From a virus: DNA of 49,354 nucleotides. The notes beneath the pieces are model-generated. The model did no database searches and was not told where the DNA came from. It saw only the letters and a program-made list of their open reading frames with translations. Shown piece by piece: positions 6,635 through 14,890 of the stretch (positions within the stretch are counted from its first letter, which is position 1; each line of letters starts with the position of its first letter). The translations under genes were made by a program, and so were the position numbers. The stretch is from the IMG/VR virus record IMGVR_UViG_3300027977_000051, positions 1 through 49,354 of that record. The stretch is one strand, 5' to 3'.

Positions 6635-8260
6635 CTATTTTGCTCCTATCGCACACTCTGTTAATTCTGTGTCTATATTATATTTATCTTGGATCAGTCG
6701 GCCCAGCACGTTAAATGCGGTGCATTCTGCCAGATCCGCCACGCGAGCCACGCCCGCTGTGCTGCTGCTCACTATCCTGTCGCCCGCTTGGCCCACGCCC
6801 TGCACCTTGACCCTGGCACGTCCCTTGAGAGCAATCATGGGATGACTGTCATTATTACCAGCATCTTTGTTCATTAAGAAAGCTGGATTTTCAGAAACCA
6901 CGCCAAACACCCTGTGATCCAATTGATTTTTGCATTTCGTGATCTCTTTTGATCCACCCAATATCACCACGTCGCCCACTTGCAGCGGCATGTCTGTGGC
7001 ATAACGCTCTGCCAAATCCGCATACTGCGCCGCCGTTGATGTCGCATGCACTATGTTGGCCCTGATGTCCACCAAGGTGGGAGCTGAAACGTCCATCTGC
7101 CCCTGTGCCTTGAATGCAGTCCATGCCCCGCCGGAGTTGCCGTATGTTGTCGTCAAGTCGTCCGCGAAGGTCTCGTCCCACACCCAGAAAAGATCCTGCT
7201 CCGTGGCGCTGGATGACTCTCCCCTGTTGACCTTGAGACCCGAATAGTTGGGCATGGCCGCCGCGGTGGACAGGTTCCTGTTGACTTCGATTATGTTGTC
7301 CTCCACGGACAGCGTGGAGGTGTTGATCACTGTCTGCGTGCCGGTCACCGTGAGGTTCTGGACCACTAGGTCCTTTACCACTCCCTCGCCACCGTCTATG
7401 GTCATCACGGTCTTGTTGACTCCACCGTCATTGACCCTGAATATGATGTCACCATTGATGGTGTTGTTCTGCACTATGACGTTCTCTCCCGACTCAATGC
7501 TTATGGTGAGATCCGCTCCCGAGCCCAGGCTAATTCCGCCGTCGTTGAATATGGTCAGTGTGCCGGTCATGCTGTCGTTGGCATCCGCCCTGACGAAGTT
7601 GTCCGCGGGCACCACGGTGGTGAGGTCCGCCAGCAGCAGGTTGGTGGCCTGCGTGGCCACTCCCGTGAACCTGGCCTGGCTGACCGCGGTGGACAGCGTG
7701 ATGCCCTTGAATATCGTGGCGAACCCCGTGATCGCAACCAGCGGATTGAATTCCTCTGGGGACACTATGGCGGTTATCTGGTCATTGACTATGAATTTCA
7801 ATATGCTCTTGAACACTCCCGCGCCGCTGAGCACTGTGTCCGGGATCACTGAGGTCTGTCCCGATCCCGCTACCGTGGTGGGTCCGATCAGCGTCCAGGC
7901 CGTGCCGTTGTAGACATGGAGCTGGAGGTTGTTGGTGTCGAACCACATGTCTCCGGTGTTGGCGTTGGTTGGCGTGGAGCTGCTGTTGGTTCCCGATCCC
8001 ACTGGCTTGAATTTGTTGCCGTTCCAGACCTTGATCTGATTGGCCAGGGTGTCATACCATAGCTGGCCCCGTATCTTGTTGGCGGGTGCCGTGGTGTTGG
8101 CGAAGTTTTCCAGCACCTTGACGAAGTTCTCGTTCAGGCGCTCGCCGAATCCAGCATAGCTCTTGCCGAACAGCGCAAGGTCCGTGGTGGCGATGTCCAC
8201 CGTGCCGTCCTTCAGCACTACCAACTTTGTTCCGTCCGTTTTGTTTATGATATAGGACAT
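6635..8260 (-). CDS. Tail-fibre protein with C-terminal DLAERY/NPAFLMN domain
   Basis: 541 residues. Residues 1 to about 127 (SYIINKTDGT, FGKSYAGFGE, ENFVKVLENF, GQLWYDTLANQIKVWNG, GDMWFDTNNLQLHVYNG) are a module shared with the genes at 10756 and 14891. A beta-repeat shaft follows with IIFRVNDGG and TVMTIDGG. The C-terminal about 150 residues contain AQYADLAERYATD, GDVVILGG, RVFGVVSENPAFLMN and ALKGRARVKVQG, a domain I know from the ends of many marine T4-like phage fibres. It is probably a distal or autoprocessed tip, or a trimerisation domain; no cleavage site was established. The start is the ATG at 8260, just downstream of the 59-aa gene. Confidence 0.78.
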   Translation of the reverse strand: MSYIINKTDGTKLVVLKDGTVDIATTDLALFGKSYAGFGERLNENFVKVLENFANTTAPANKIRGQLWYDTLANQIKVWNGNKFKPVGSGTNSSSTPTNANTGDMWFDTNNLQLHVYNGTAWTLIGPTTVAGSGQTSVIPDTVLSGAGVFKSILKFIVNDQITAIVSPEEFNPLVAITGFATIFKGITLSTAVSQARFTGVATQATNLLLADLTTVVPADNFVRADANDSMTGTLTIFNDGGISLGSGADLTISIESGENVIVQNNTINGDIIFRVNDGGVNKTVMTIDGGEGVVKDLVVQNLTVTGTQTVINTSTLSVEDNIIEVNRNLSTAAAMPNYSGLKVNRGESSSATEQDLFWVWDETFADDLTTTYGNSGGAWTAFKAQGQMDVSAPTLVDIRANIVHATSTAAQYADLAERYATDMPLQVGDVVILGGSKEITKCKNQLDHRVFGVVSENPAFLMNKDAGNNDSHPMIALKGRARVKVQGVGQAGDRIVSSSTAGVARVADLAECTAFNVLGRLIQDKYNIDTELTECAIGAK

Positions 8261-8263
8261 TTT

Positions 8264-8443
8264 TTAATTGCTTTCGTTGTCCCTCACATGCACCAGGAAG
8301 CTCACGTCGCCCAGCAGCTTGATCAATATCGCTGCCAGCTCTGGCGTCAGGGCCTGATCTATTTTTACGAGGTCATTAGCAGTCAAACTGGACTGATAAT
8401 TTGCATTGATGTAGTCAGCTACTTGTTGTTTTGTTATGGCCAT
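8264..8443 (-). CDS. Small hypothetical protein, 59 aa
   Basis: Starts MAITKQQVADYIN at 8443, with AAGGAG nine bases upstream, a strong site that overrides the longer reading frame. The sequence is helical: a QQVADYINANYQ helix, a LTANDLVKIDQALTPELAAILIKLL helix pair, and a short tail. No motif is recognised. It lies between the 277-aa fibre-partner gene and a fibre gene, 3 bases before the latter, so a structural accessory or chaperone role is possible but unproven. Confidence 0.6.
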   Translation of the reverse strand: MAITKQQVADYINANYQSSLTANDLVKIDQALTPELAAILIKLLGDVSFLVHVRDNESN

Positions 8444-8463
8444 TTTTTGTTTCTCCTTATTAA

Positions 8464-9297
8464 TTATCTTATTTTTGAGCTGTACACGGACAGCCAATGT
8501 TTAAATTTTTCTCCTGTGAAGGGTCTAGCGATAGAGCCCAATACAAAACAAGCACCCTCTCCCACTATTCTGACCATTTTACCTAGAAGGTCACTGTTGG
8601 TTCTTGCTCCTGTTTGATATGCGATCTCATTGGCCCTTGCCTGGGCAATGATTCTGATTGCTTTGATGAAAAGAGAATTGGTCTTATGTTTATAATTTTT
8701 TTCCATATATTGCACCAGTGGACAAGCCCATAACCAATAACCTATTTTGGTATTATCACTCAAATATTGTACACTGAATTGGGTGTCAATTGCAAGATCT
8801 TTTGCAGTGAATAACCCATTGTTCCTCAGCCAAGTGCATATGACTCTGCCATTGGTGTAGTCCAGTGCTTCCAACATCTCCACAGTTTTTACCACTGCGG
8901 CACTTTTATCGTTGTTTCTCAAAGCATCTAGGATGTCTCTGACATATCTGTCATAGTAGCCTCGCCATATGATCCTGTCATTCTTGTGTACGCCTCTGAT
9001 CTGTGTCACTGTTTTTTCTGATTGCACATAATATTGCACCATTTTATCTTCGTTGATATATTCTCTGAATGCCCGTAGCAGCACGAAGTCCGCCTGTGCC
9101 GCTGCATTGTGCTCATCGGGTGTGAATGGTGTTGTCTTTGTTCTGGTTGGTAGATGATATGCCAGGATGGAATTATAAAATATACAATTGTCTTCACGAC
9201 TCAACAGCGTGGTGACACAGTGCTCTTCGTCCCCGTGCTCTTGACACTGGGCGCAGGCCTGTCTATTGTGTAGGTATTCTTCAACTGATATTCCCAT
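8464..9297 (-). CDS. Fibre-associated protein homologous to the C-terminus of the Gly-rich fibre protein
   Basis: 277 residues. The part around VICTWLRNNGLF, IGYWLWACPLVQYME and ARANEIAYQTGARTN aligns by eye with the C-terminal about 150 residues of the Gly-rich protein encoded just upstream (IICTKLHELGYL, YYGYLKWARVVVDWM, AEHMAYKMGVLKEDN). Near the N-terminus is a Cys/His-rich stretch, CAQCQEHGDEEHC, that could bind zinc. The start at 9297 overlaps the previous stop as TAATG, with AGGAG upstream, so translation is coupled. The shared domain is helical and I cannot name it. A tail or adhesin accessory role is inferred from context. Confidence 0.6.
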   Translation of the reverse strand: MGISVEEYLHNRQACAQCQEHGDEEHCVTTLLSREDNCIFYNSILAYHLPTRTKTTPFTPDEHNAAAQADFVLLRAFREYINEDKMVQYYVQSEKTVTQIRGVHKNDRIIWRGYYDRYVRDILDALRNNDKSAAVVKTVEMLEALDYTNGRVICTWLRNNGLFTAKDLAIDTQFSVQYLSDNTKIGYWLWACPLVQYMEKNYKHKTNSLFIKAIRIIAQARANEIAYQTGARTNSDLLGKMVRIVGEGACFVLGSIARPFTGEKFKHWLSVYSSKIR

Positions 9298-10751
9298 TAT
9301 TTCACTCCTGCTATCATGTATAATAATCCAAACATTGCCCACATGGCATAACCTATGGCTACATTTTTAGTGGGCTGGTTGGTGTGCTTGACAAATTTTC
9401 CTATAATTCTGCTCACTGCGATTCCTATCGTCATTATGTATCTGCCCGCTCGATTGTCTTCTTTCAGCACTCCCATTTTGTAGGCCATATGCTCGGCCCA
9501 TGGTGTGGCTATTCTTCGTGCCCATCTCACAGCCATGGCTTTTTGTTGAGCATTTCTTTCGGCTCTGTCTTGGATCCAGAACATGCATTGAGGACCTTCA
9601 TTGCTCATCCAATCCACAACCACTCGTGCCCATTTAAGGTATCCGTAATAGGCATTGGGATCGGTCTGTCTCAACCAGTGCCCAAACATCTCATCTGCCT
9701 GATAGATCTCGTCTGACAGATAGCCCAGTTCATGTAGTTTGGTACAAATGATTGAACATCCGCCACCACCACCGCCGCCGGCTGGTAGTCCTCCAGAGCC
9801 TGGAGTTCCTGATGAAGGATTGCCGTCGCTGTCTCCAAATCCCGCAGTTGTGGAGACAAAGTTCACTCCCGAGTTGAATATGGCCTTCCACACGCCATTG
9901 ATCTTTACGTAGGCCGCTGATATGTCCTTCCAGGTTCCTGATTTTTTAAATTTGATTGCGTTGATGGTCTTCCATGCGTTGTTGACCTTGAACTTGGCCT
10001 CTACGCTGATGTCGAAAATTAAAACGGCCAATCCATTTCCCCCTGGTGATGCAGCGGATCCGCCCGTTGCGGCCCCCGCCTGGTATGATGCTCCTGTGAA
10101 TGGCGATGTTCCAGTACCGTTGGAACCGGTGCCACCTGTTGGCACTAGATTGGATCCAGAATAACCGCCAGTTCCGCCATCATCCCCTCCAGCTCCGTTG
10201 CCGCTCCTGCCACCATCCGTTCCGCCACCACCTGCTCCTGCTCCTGCTCCATCACCTGAGTGGTTGGCTCCGTTCTCTCCCAGTGTGCCTGGCACGCCCA
10301 ACGTTGGATCGTTGTTGTTTATACCATCGGTTCCCACGCTGTTTTGTCCGTCACCGCCTCCACCGCCACCGCCACCTGCCACCGCTATGTCTGTTCCATT
10401 GATCCTTATCACTGTAGCTGCTCCGCCTCCACCTCCAGCGCCAGATGATCCTGTTGGCCCTTGTGTTCCCCCGTTGCCACCTGAATATCCTGTGAGTCCT
10501 TTGCCCATGCTCTTGCCTCCGGCTCCACCTCCCACTCCCAGAGTCATGGTTGATCCTGATTCTGCTGTGAGGTCTATGGTTCCTGTGACGTAGTGTCCGC
10601 ATGCTCCGGGCCTTCCGGGACCAGCGCTGTCTCCACCTCCTCCTCCTCCACCTCCGCCCCATATGTGGAATGTCACAGAAGCCGCTCCCGCGGGAATCGT
10701 GGCCTGCTGCGTGGTGCCAGTGTATGTGAATGTTTTTGTTATCGTTGGCAT
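9297..10751 (-). CDS. Glycine-rich tail-fibre / adhesin-like protein
   Basis: 484 residues. After an N-terminal beta stretch (TKTFTYTGTTQQATIPAGAA), residues about 30-240 are dominated by Gly runs and Gly-Gly-x patterns (VTFHIWGGGG, GAGAGGGGTDGG), the kind of polyglycine sandwich seen in phage adhesins such as the T2 gp38 group. Next come KVNNAWKTINAIKFKK and YVKINGVWKAIFNSG, short beta repeats typical of fibre ends, a second Gly run, and a helical C-terminal domain (CSIICTKLHELGYL onward) that is repeated as part of the protein at 8464. The ATG at 10751 follows GGGAGG and starts 4 bases after the neighbouring fibre gene ends. It is probably a receptor-binding component. Confidence 0.72.
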   Translation of the reverse strand: MPTITKTFTYTGTTQQATIPAGAASVTFHIWGGGGGGGGGDSAGPGRPGACGHYVTGTIDLTAESGSTMTLGVGGGAGGKSMGKGLTGYSGGNGGTQGPTGSSGAGGGGGAATVIRINGTDIAVAGGGGGGGGDGQNSVGTDGINNNDPTLGVPGTLGENGANHSGDGAGAGAGGGGTDGGRSGNGAGGDDGGTGGYSGSNLVPTGGTGSNGTGTSPFTGASYQAGAATGGSAASPGGNGLAVLIFDISVEAKFKVNNAWKTINAIKFKKSGTWKDISAAYVKINGVWKAIFNSGVNFVSTTAGFGDSDGNPSSGTPGSGGLPAGGGGGGGCSIICTKLHELGYLSDEIYQADEMFGHWLRQTDPNAYYGYLKWARVVVDWMSNEGPQCMFWIQDRAERNAQQKAMAVRWARRIATPWAEHMAYKMGVLKEDNRAGRYIMTIGIAVSRIIGKFVKHTNQPTKNVAIGYAMWAMFGLLYMIAGVK

Positions 10752-10755
10752 GGGA

Positions 10756-12258
10756 TTAAACCTCCCTTACAAACCAGAGATCCCCGTCTGAGCCTTGCAC
10801 CGAAGTGGGCGCCACTGTCTCGACGTATCTGTTGCCTGCCACGGTATTGCCCGTGACCCCTGCATCGGCGGTTATTACGCTGCCTCCCCATCTCTTGATG
10901 GATTCCGCCACCGCTCCCGTGGTCGGAACATTAAGATTTCCAGTGTCCGTCGCTGCCACTACTCCAACCGCCGCCAGCGTCAGCGTGCTTACTTTCACGT
11001 TACCGGCTGCAGTGGTCTTTAAAACTTTTTGCTTGTTGGCGTCGCCGTCGACGACCGCGTCCTCGGATCTTATTATCTGTGAATAGGTTCCGCTCTCGCT
11101 CTTGCCTGCCACCCAGAAGCCATCACCAGCGCTGTAATAAAGTTTGGCTTCTCTGGCCGAATCTCTGTCGATCTTGATTCCGGAATCAACGTTCGTTTCG
11201 TTGCCGTTGTTCAGTTGCAGGAACACGTCATTCATCAACACGTTGGTTGTGGACAGGGTGTCGTATTCTCCCGTGACTGAGAGATTTCCAGTGATCTTGA
11301 CGTTGCCTGTTATCTCCAGTGGCACTGTGGGTGCCGTGGTGAATATGCCGACCCTGCTGTTGTCGCCATCTATGGTGATGGCCTCAACGATGTTTCCGCT
11401 GTTGTTGATCTTGAATGCTATGTTCTTGTCCTCAGATGCGTTGGCGATTATGAGGTTGTTAGAACTGACCGTGATCTCTCCCTCTTGAGACTCTCCCACC
11501 ACGATGCCTGCGTTGTCATCTATGGTTATGCCGCCCTGTGTGGTCTGGGCGATGTCCTTCCTCATGAAATTTTTTCCAGCTATGTTCAATCCATTGTCTG
11601 CTATTGATGTGTCTGTGTTCAGTTGGTTGGCCGAAGTGGTTGATCCGTTGAATGCAGCTCCGATGCTGGAATTCAATGTGATACCGGTGTAAATCTGTGC
11701 GAAGCCGTTGGTCAGCAGCGGAGTGCTGGCCGGTGATCCCGCGGATGGTGTGAATGTGGATGAGCTCAATACCGCCACCCTGATGGTGCCGTTGAACATG
11801 GAGGCTATGACCTTGTCGCCAGTGGCACTGCCTACTGTTTCAATTTTAAATCCTGATAGTTGCTGTCCCTCTGTGTAGACCGGTCCGGCCAGTTGCCATG
11901 CGGATCCCGTCCAGAAATACAACTGCTTGTCATCGCTGTCCACCCATAGGTCGCCCGCGGATGGAGATGCGGGAGCGGTGGCCTGTGATTTGGCTCCGCC
12001 TGTGGGTTTGAAGTTCGCCCCGTCGTAAACTTTGAGCTGATTGATGTTTGTGTCAAACCAGATCTCACCTCTCAATGGTGCTGCTGGACTTGCTGTAGAT
12101 GCGGAATTTTCTAATAACTTGACTAAATTTTCATTCAAAAGCTCACCAAAGCCCGAATAGCTCTTGCCGAACAGCGTCAACGAAGTGGTGTTGTTAATTG
12201 TGCCGTCTGTGATAGTGGCAAGCACCGTGCCGTCAGTTTTGTTTACAATGTAAGCCAT
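10756..12258 (-). CDS. Tail-fibre protein, paralogue 2
   Basis: 500 residues. The first about 127 residues (AYIVNKTDGT, FGKSYSGFGE, LNENLVKLLEN, GEIWFDTNINQLKVYDG, GDLWVDSDDKQLYFWTG) are the shared module. The middle part carries the beta-shaft signatures NGFAQIYTGITLNSS, IAFKINNSG and RVGIFTTAPTVPLEITG. The C-terminal half differs from the other paralogues and ends in PTSVQGSDGDLWFVREV. The start is the ATG at 12258; there is no Shine-Dalgarno sequence, and an AATAAATA element ends 4 bases upstream of the ATG. It is probably a long or short tail fibre; which one cannot be told. Confidence 0.75.
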   Translation of the reverse strand: MAYIVNKTDGTVLATITDGTINNTTSLTLFGKSYSGFGELLNENLVKLLENSASTASPAAPLRGEIWFDTNINQLKVYDGANFKPTGGAKSQATAPASPSAGDLWVDSDDKQLYFWTGSAWQLAGPVYTEGQQLSGFKIETVGSATGDKVIASMFNGTIRVAVLSSSTFTPSAGSPASTPLLTNGFAQIYTGITLNSSIGAAFNGSTTSANQLNTDTSIADNGLNIAGKNFMRKDIAQTTQGGITIDDNAGIVVGESQEGEITVSSNNLIIANASEDKNIAFKINNSGNIVEAITIDGDNSRVGIFTTAPTVPLEITGNVKITGNLSVTGEYDTLSTTNVLMNDVFLQLNNGNETNVDSGIKIDRDSAREAKLYYSAGDGFWVAGKSESGTYSQIIRSEDAVVDGDANKQKVLKTTAAGNVKVSTLTLAAVGVVAATDTGNLNVPTTGAVAESIKRWGGSVITADAGVTGNTVAGNRYVETVAPTSVQGSDGDLWFVREV

Positions 12259-12262
12259 ACCG

Positions 12263-12270
12263 TATTTATT
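12263..12270 (-). promoter_or_regulatory. Candidate late promoter AATAAATA before the fibre gene
   Basis: AATAAATA on the minus strand matches the NATAAATA form of the T4-like late promoter. With its last A at -6, the start site would be at about 12257-12258, essentially at the ATG, so this would give a leaderless transcript. The very short spacing lowers confidence. Confidence 0.4.
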
Positions 12271-12335
12271 GTCTTTGTTTAGTTTGGGTCTTTTAGTTTA
12301 TACGAGCATATTAGTGCGATCGTGCTGATACCTAG

Positions 12336-12343
12336 GATAAATA
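12336..12343 (+). promoter_or_regulatory. Candidate late promoter GATAAATA before the QueC-like gene
   Basis: GATAAATA on the plus strand lies 60 bases before the ATG at 12404. It fits NATAAATA. The 145-base divergent gap 12259-12403 holds this element and the opposing AATAAATA; I see no gene or clear terminator in it. Confidence 0.4.
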
Positions 12344-12403
12344 CGCATAATGAGCAATAACTCCGCAAAAATACAGCGTAGCATTACAAACAGGAAATAG
12401 ACA

Positions 12404-13213
12404 ATGAACGAGTCATATGTGCTGGGGAGAAATAAAACAGTATTCGAAACTGCAGAATTTCCTCAAATAACTGCGGATGAGAAAATAGGAATAATATTTG
12501 ACGGGGATATAGAGTCCTCACTGCTTGCTATCATTGCTAAAAGATTATATGGCGCGGACCGTGTGGTGTTTATCAACGATCAAGCAATGGGTTATGACGG
12601 GAAAATATATAAAGAAAGGAAAGATCTACATCGTCTAAACATTATCAACTCAACCATCGAAGAAGCAATAAAAAGACTCGATGGCACACAAATATTGAAT
12701 GTTGAAACAGAAATCTACATGGCAAACAGAAACGCTACCGATGCATTGGCAAAATTATTAGTAAAAAAATATAATAACAAATTAAGATTTGTTTTGTCTG
12801 GATGGAACAAGATACACGAGCAGAGCATATCCATGCTGAAATCCAGTGGTTGGACTCGTGGTATAATTACCAATGGACAACTGAAACCATGGTTAGCAAA
12901 AAATGCTGCACATTATCCTGAATTGCACAAGTACGTTTTTGAACAAGACGGTAGAATATTTGGCGTGAACAAAAATGTTGCCTTTGAGCAGTACGAGGCA
13001 GATTTCAATCTCTGCGTGAGGCCTTTTAGGAACCTCACCACATCAGATGTGATAGACCTATATGATCAACTGGGTGCCGTGGCCCAACTCTATCAGTCCA
13101 GCAGTTGTAAGATCGATCTTGGCAACTGTGGAACCTGTGATAATTGCCACCAAAGAAAATTAGCATTTAAAAATAGCATGGTTGTAGATCTCACGAAATA
13201 TACTTTGAATTAA
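12404..13213 (+). CDS. QueC-like PP-loop protein with altered ATP loop
   Basis: 269 residues. The C-terminus has C235 and the cluster C242-G-T-C245-D-N-C248 followed by QRKLAF, the zinc site of QueC (7-cyano-7-deazaguanine synthase), and the preceding RPFRNLTTSDVIDLYDQLG fits the QueC helix before the first Cys. The N-terminal strand GIIFDGDIESSLLAI stands where QueC has SGGxDS; here it reads D-G-D-I-E-S-S, so the pyrophosphate-binding loop is altered. The enzyme may use a different substrate or have lost ATP cleavage. AGGAAA precedes the ATG. No queD, queE or other deazaguanine gene is visible in this window. Divergent QueC-like or asparagine-synthase-like enzymes are the alternatives. Confidence 0.65.
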   Translation: MNESYVLGRNKTVFETAEFPQITADEKIGIIFDGDIESSLLAIIAKRLYGADRVVFINDQAMGYDGKIYKERKDLHRLNIINSTIEEAIKRLDGTQILNVETEIYMANRNATDALAKLLVKKYNNKLRFVLSGWNKIHEQSISMLKSSGWTRGIITNGQLKPWLAKNAAHYPELHKYVFEQDGRIFGVNKNVAFEQYEADFNLCVRPFRNLTTSDVIDLYDQLGAVAQLYQSSSCKIDLGNCGTCDNCHQRKLAFKNSMVVDLTKYTLN

Positions 13214-13232
13214 AGATTAATCACTGTATAAT
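13205..13232 (+). promoter_or_regulatory. Sigma70-like promoter overlapping the end of the QueC-like gene
   Basis: TTGAAT (13205-13210), a 16-base spacer, and a perfect TATAAT (13227-13232). The predicted start site is 13239, the A of the next gene's ATG. The -35 overlaps the stop region of the preceding gene. Confidence 0.5.
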
Positions 13233-13238
13233 CCATAC

Positions 13239-13820
13239 ATGTATCAAATAAAAGAATACCAAAGAAATATGGATCTTTCTTTTTTTTACGATTTGTGTTT
13301 AAAAAAGGGATTTATGAACAACTCTTCTCCCTTGCGTTTGATAGATACGTTCAAACAACAAAAATTTTATAAATTATGGATTTTATTTTATAACAATTTG
13401 CCTGTTGGCACCACTGCAGCGCACGACTTTGATGATGTCATGGGAGAAAATAGTTATAGAATCTGTGTGAGGACCTGCTTGTTGAGCGAGATGCTTCCTA
13501 TCAAACACGTGAGAACCAAAGATGGCATCGTCAATCATCAAAACATTGTTTCACAAATTTTTATTCCTGTGACACTGAGCGCATTGCCCAATGACAGTAA
13601 ATGCTACATAACATCTTCAGACAAGGATGAAGCCAGCATGAAAAAAGTAAATGGTATATGGACCAAGCTGTTATCAAGACAGGGAGTGTTAGAAAAAGTC
13701 AAAGATGTATTTTATAGAGGAACCACCCAGACTGTGTGGCTTTTGAACAATCAGCAATTTTTTAAACAGCTGGACCAAAGTCCCCGATGGGAGTACAGTC
13801 TGGAACAAGGCATTCTCTAG
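13239..13820 (+). CDS. Hypothetical protein, possibly GNAT-acyltransferase-like
   Basis: 193 residues. A strand-turn-strand KFYKLWILFYNNLPVGTTAAHDF near residues 44-66 resembles the central beta strands of GNAT acyltransferases, where a substrate-sensing strand is followed by the 'VG' strand. ICVRTCLLSEMLP and the later SDKDEASMKKVNGIW could correspond to further strands and a helix. No canonical RxxGxG/A acetyl-CoA loop is seen, so the assignment is tentative. There is no Shine-Dalgarno sequence before the ATG at 13239; the promoter is positioned for a leaderless start, and an alternative ATG lies ten codons in. It converges on the structural gene at 13834. Confidence 0.45.
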   Translation: MYQIKEYQRNMDLSFFYDLCLKKGFMNNSSPLRLIDTFKQQKFYKLWILFYNNLPVGTTAAHDFDDVMGENSYRICVRTCLLSEMLPIKHVRTKDGIVNHQNIVSQIFIPVTLSALPNDSKCYITSSDKDEASMKKVNGIWTKLLSRQGVLEKVKDVFYRGTTQTVWLLNNQQFFKQLDQSPRWEYSLEQGIL

Positions 13821-13833
13821 GTTAATTAATTTA

Positions 13834-14817
13834 CTATTGCTTGTATGCTTGCAGCGTATAGACGTTGATGGGTTGCGGAGATCCATCAGGAAATTCCTGG
13901 GCTCTATAATCGTCTCCCCCAATTTGTTGTGTTTGATAATTGCCTGAACCATCCAACCTGCTATCGGTCATGGCAGATCCGGCCACAGTAAACCCCACTG
14001 TGCCTGAACCATTTGTTCCATACTCGTAACGTATTCTATATCCGTCTTCGCTCTGAACCATATATCTAATGGCTGCTCCTATAGCGGTGTCTATGGCCAC
14101 ACTGGTCATGGCAACCACGTTGCCATCGGTATTAACTCTGACCATTGCAGGTAATGCAGGCAGAGCAGGAATATCTTTTTTAAAAAGATAATAATTCTGT
14201 GTGTCGATGGGTTGGTCCTGCAACTCGGGTATGTCTGCTGCACCATACGCTGCCACATCGGCTCTGGTGTCTGTGAATACAGGTACTATGGTGCTGCCAT
14301 CTGGCCCTGGCACTGCTGTGTAATCTGTCAAAGAAGTGGTTGTGTGTATTTTGTATATCAGTGCGTTTATCAGCGACGGGTATATCGTGGAACCATCCGC
14401 GGCTGTCCACCCTCCGTCGAAAACATCTATAGCGAAAGTATCATACATGTCCTGTAGATTCATCGCCCTAACATCACCAGCTAACGTGAAGTAGGCAGGA
14501 TATTGCGTGGGCGTGGTGGCCGGGTTTGGATCTGCTGCTATGGTCTGCTGTATTCTGGCAATGGCCACGTTCACCACGCTGGGTTCGGCTGTGGTTGCTT
14601 CATCCGGAAAACTTGATACCGATGTGCTGGCTGCTCCTGCCTGCAGTCTGGTGTCTGTTATACTGCCCAAGTTGCCGCCCGAGTTGACCACGGTCAGTGT
14701 CACTGAAGGATTGGACACGTATGACCAAAACATTCTTGCTTTGATCTGAGCTATTTGATCATCGGTCATCTCTCTTAGATTTCCGCTGTCATAATATAAA
14801 GGTCTACGTTCTGGCAT
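13834..14817 (-). CDS. Putative virion structural protein
   Basis: 327 residues, Thr/Ala/Asp-rich. It begins PERRPLYYDSGNLREMTDDQIAQIK, a pattern I associate with structural proteins of T4-like marine phages. Two DGSTI motifs (AADGSTIYPS, GPDGSTIVPV) recall the DGST motifs of the giant baseplate protein. The C-terminal part is beta-rich (YRIRYEYGTNGSGTVGFTVAGSAM) and ends in INVYTLQAYKQ. It stands alone between convergent accessory genes and a fibre gene and has a consensus promoter of its own. AGAGAGA upstream of the ATG at 14817 is the ribosome-binding site. Its place in the particle is unknown. Confidence 0.6.
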   Translation of the reverse strand: MPERRPLYYDSGNLREMTDDQIAQIKARMFWSYVSNPSVTLTVVNSGGNLGSITDTRLQAGAASTSVSSFPDEATTAEPSVVNVAIARIQQTIAADPNPATTPTQYPAYFTLAGDVRAMNLQDMYDTFAIDVFDGGWTAADGSTIYPSLINALIYKIHTTTSLTDYTAVPGPDGSTIVPVFTDTRADVAAYGAADIPELQDQPIDTQNYYLFKKDIPALPALPAMVRVNTDGNVVAMTSVAIDTAIGAAIRYMVQSEDGYRIRYEYGTNGSGTVGFTVAGSAMTDSRLDGSGNYQTQQIGGDDYRAQEFPDGSPQPINVYTLQAYKQ

Positions 14818-14836
14818 TTTACAGTCTCTCTATGTT

Positions 14837-14865
14837 ATTATAGATGTATTTGGTATTGCTGTCAA
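14837..14865 (-). promoter_or_regulatory. Consensus sigma70 promoter for the 14817 gene
   Basis: TTGACA (14865-14860), 17 bases, then TATAAT (14842-14837): both hexamers match consensus exactly with optimal spacing. The predicted start near 14830 leaves a 13-base leader containing AGAGAGA. Confidence 0.72.
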
Positions 14866-14890
14866 TTAATACAATATTTTCCATACAGTA

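Noticed and set aside
7248-7913. Plus-strand open frame of 221 codons opposite the fibre gene at 6635
   Set aside because: The product is Ser/Val/Pro-rich as expected from reading a Thr/Asn-rich fibre gene backwards; no ribosome-binding site or motif is seen. The same applies to the frames at 14910, 16743 and 33882.
10198-10593. Pro-rich plus-strand frame
   Set aside because: It is the antisense of the Gly codons in the Gly-rich fibre gene and is an artefact of that composition.
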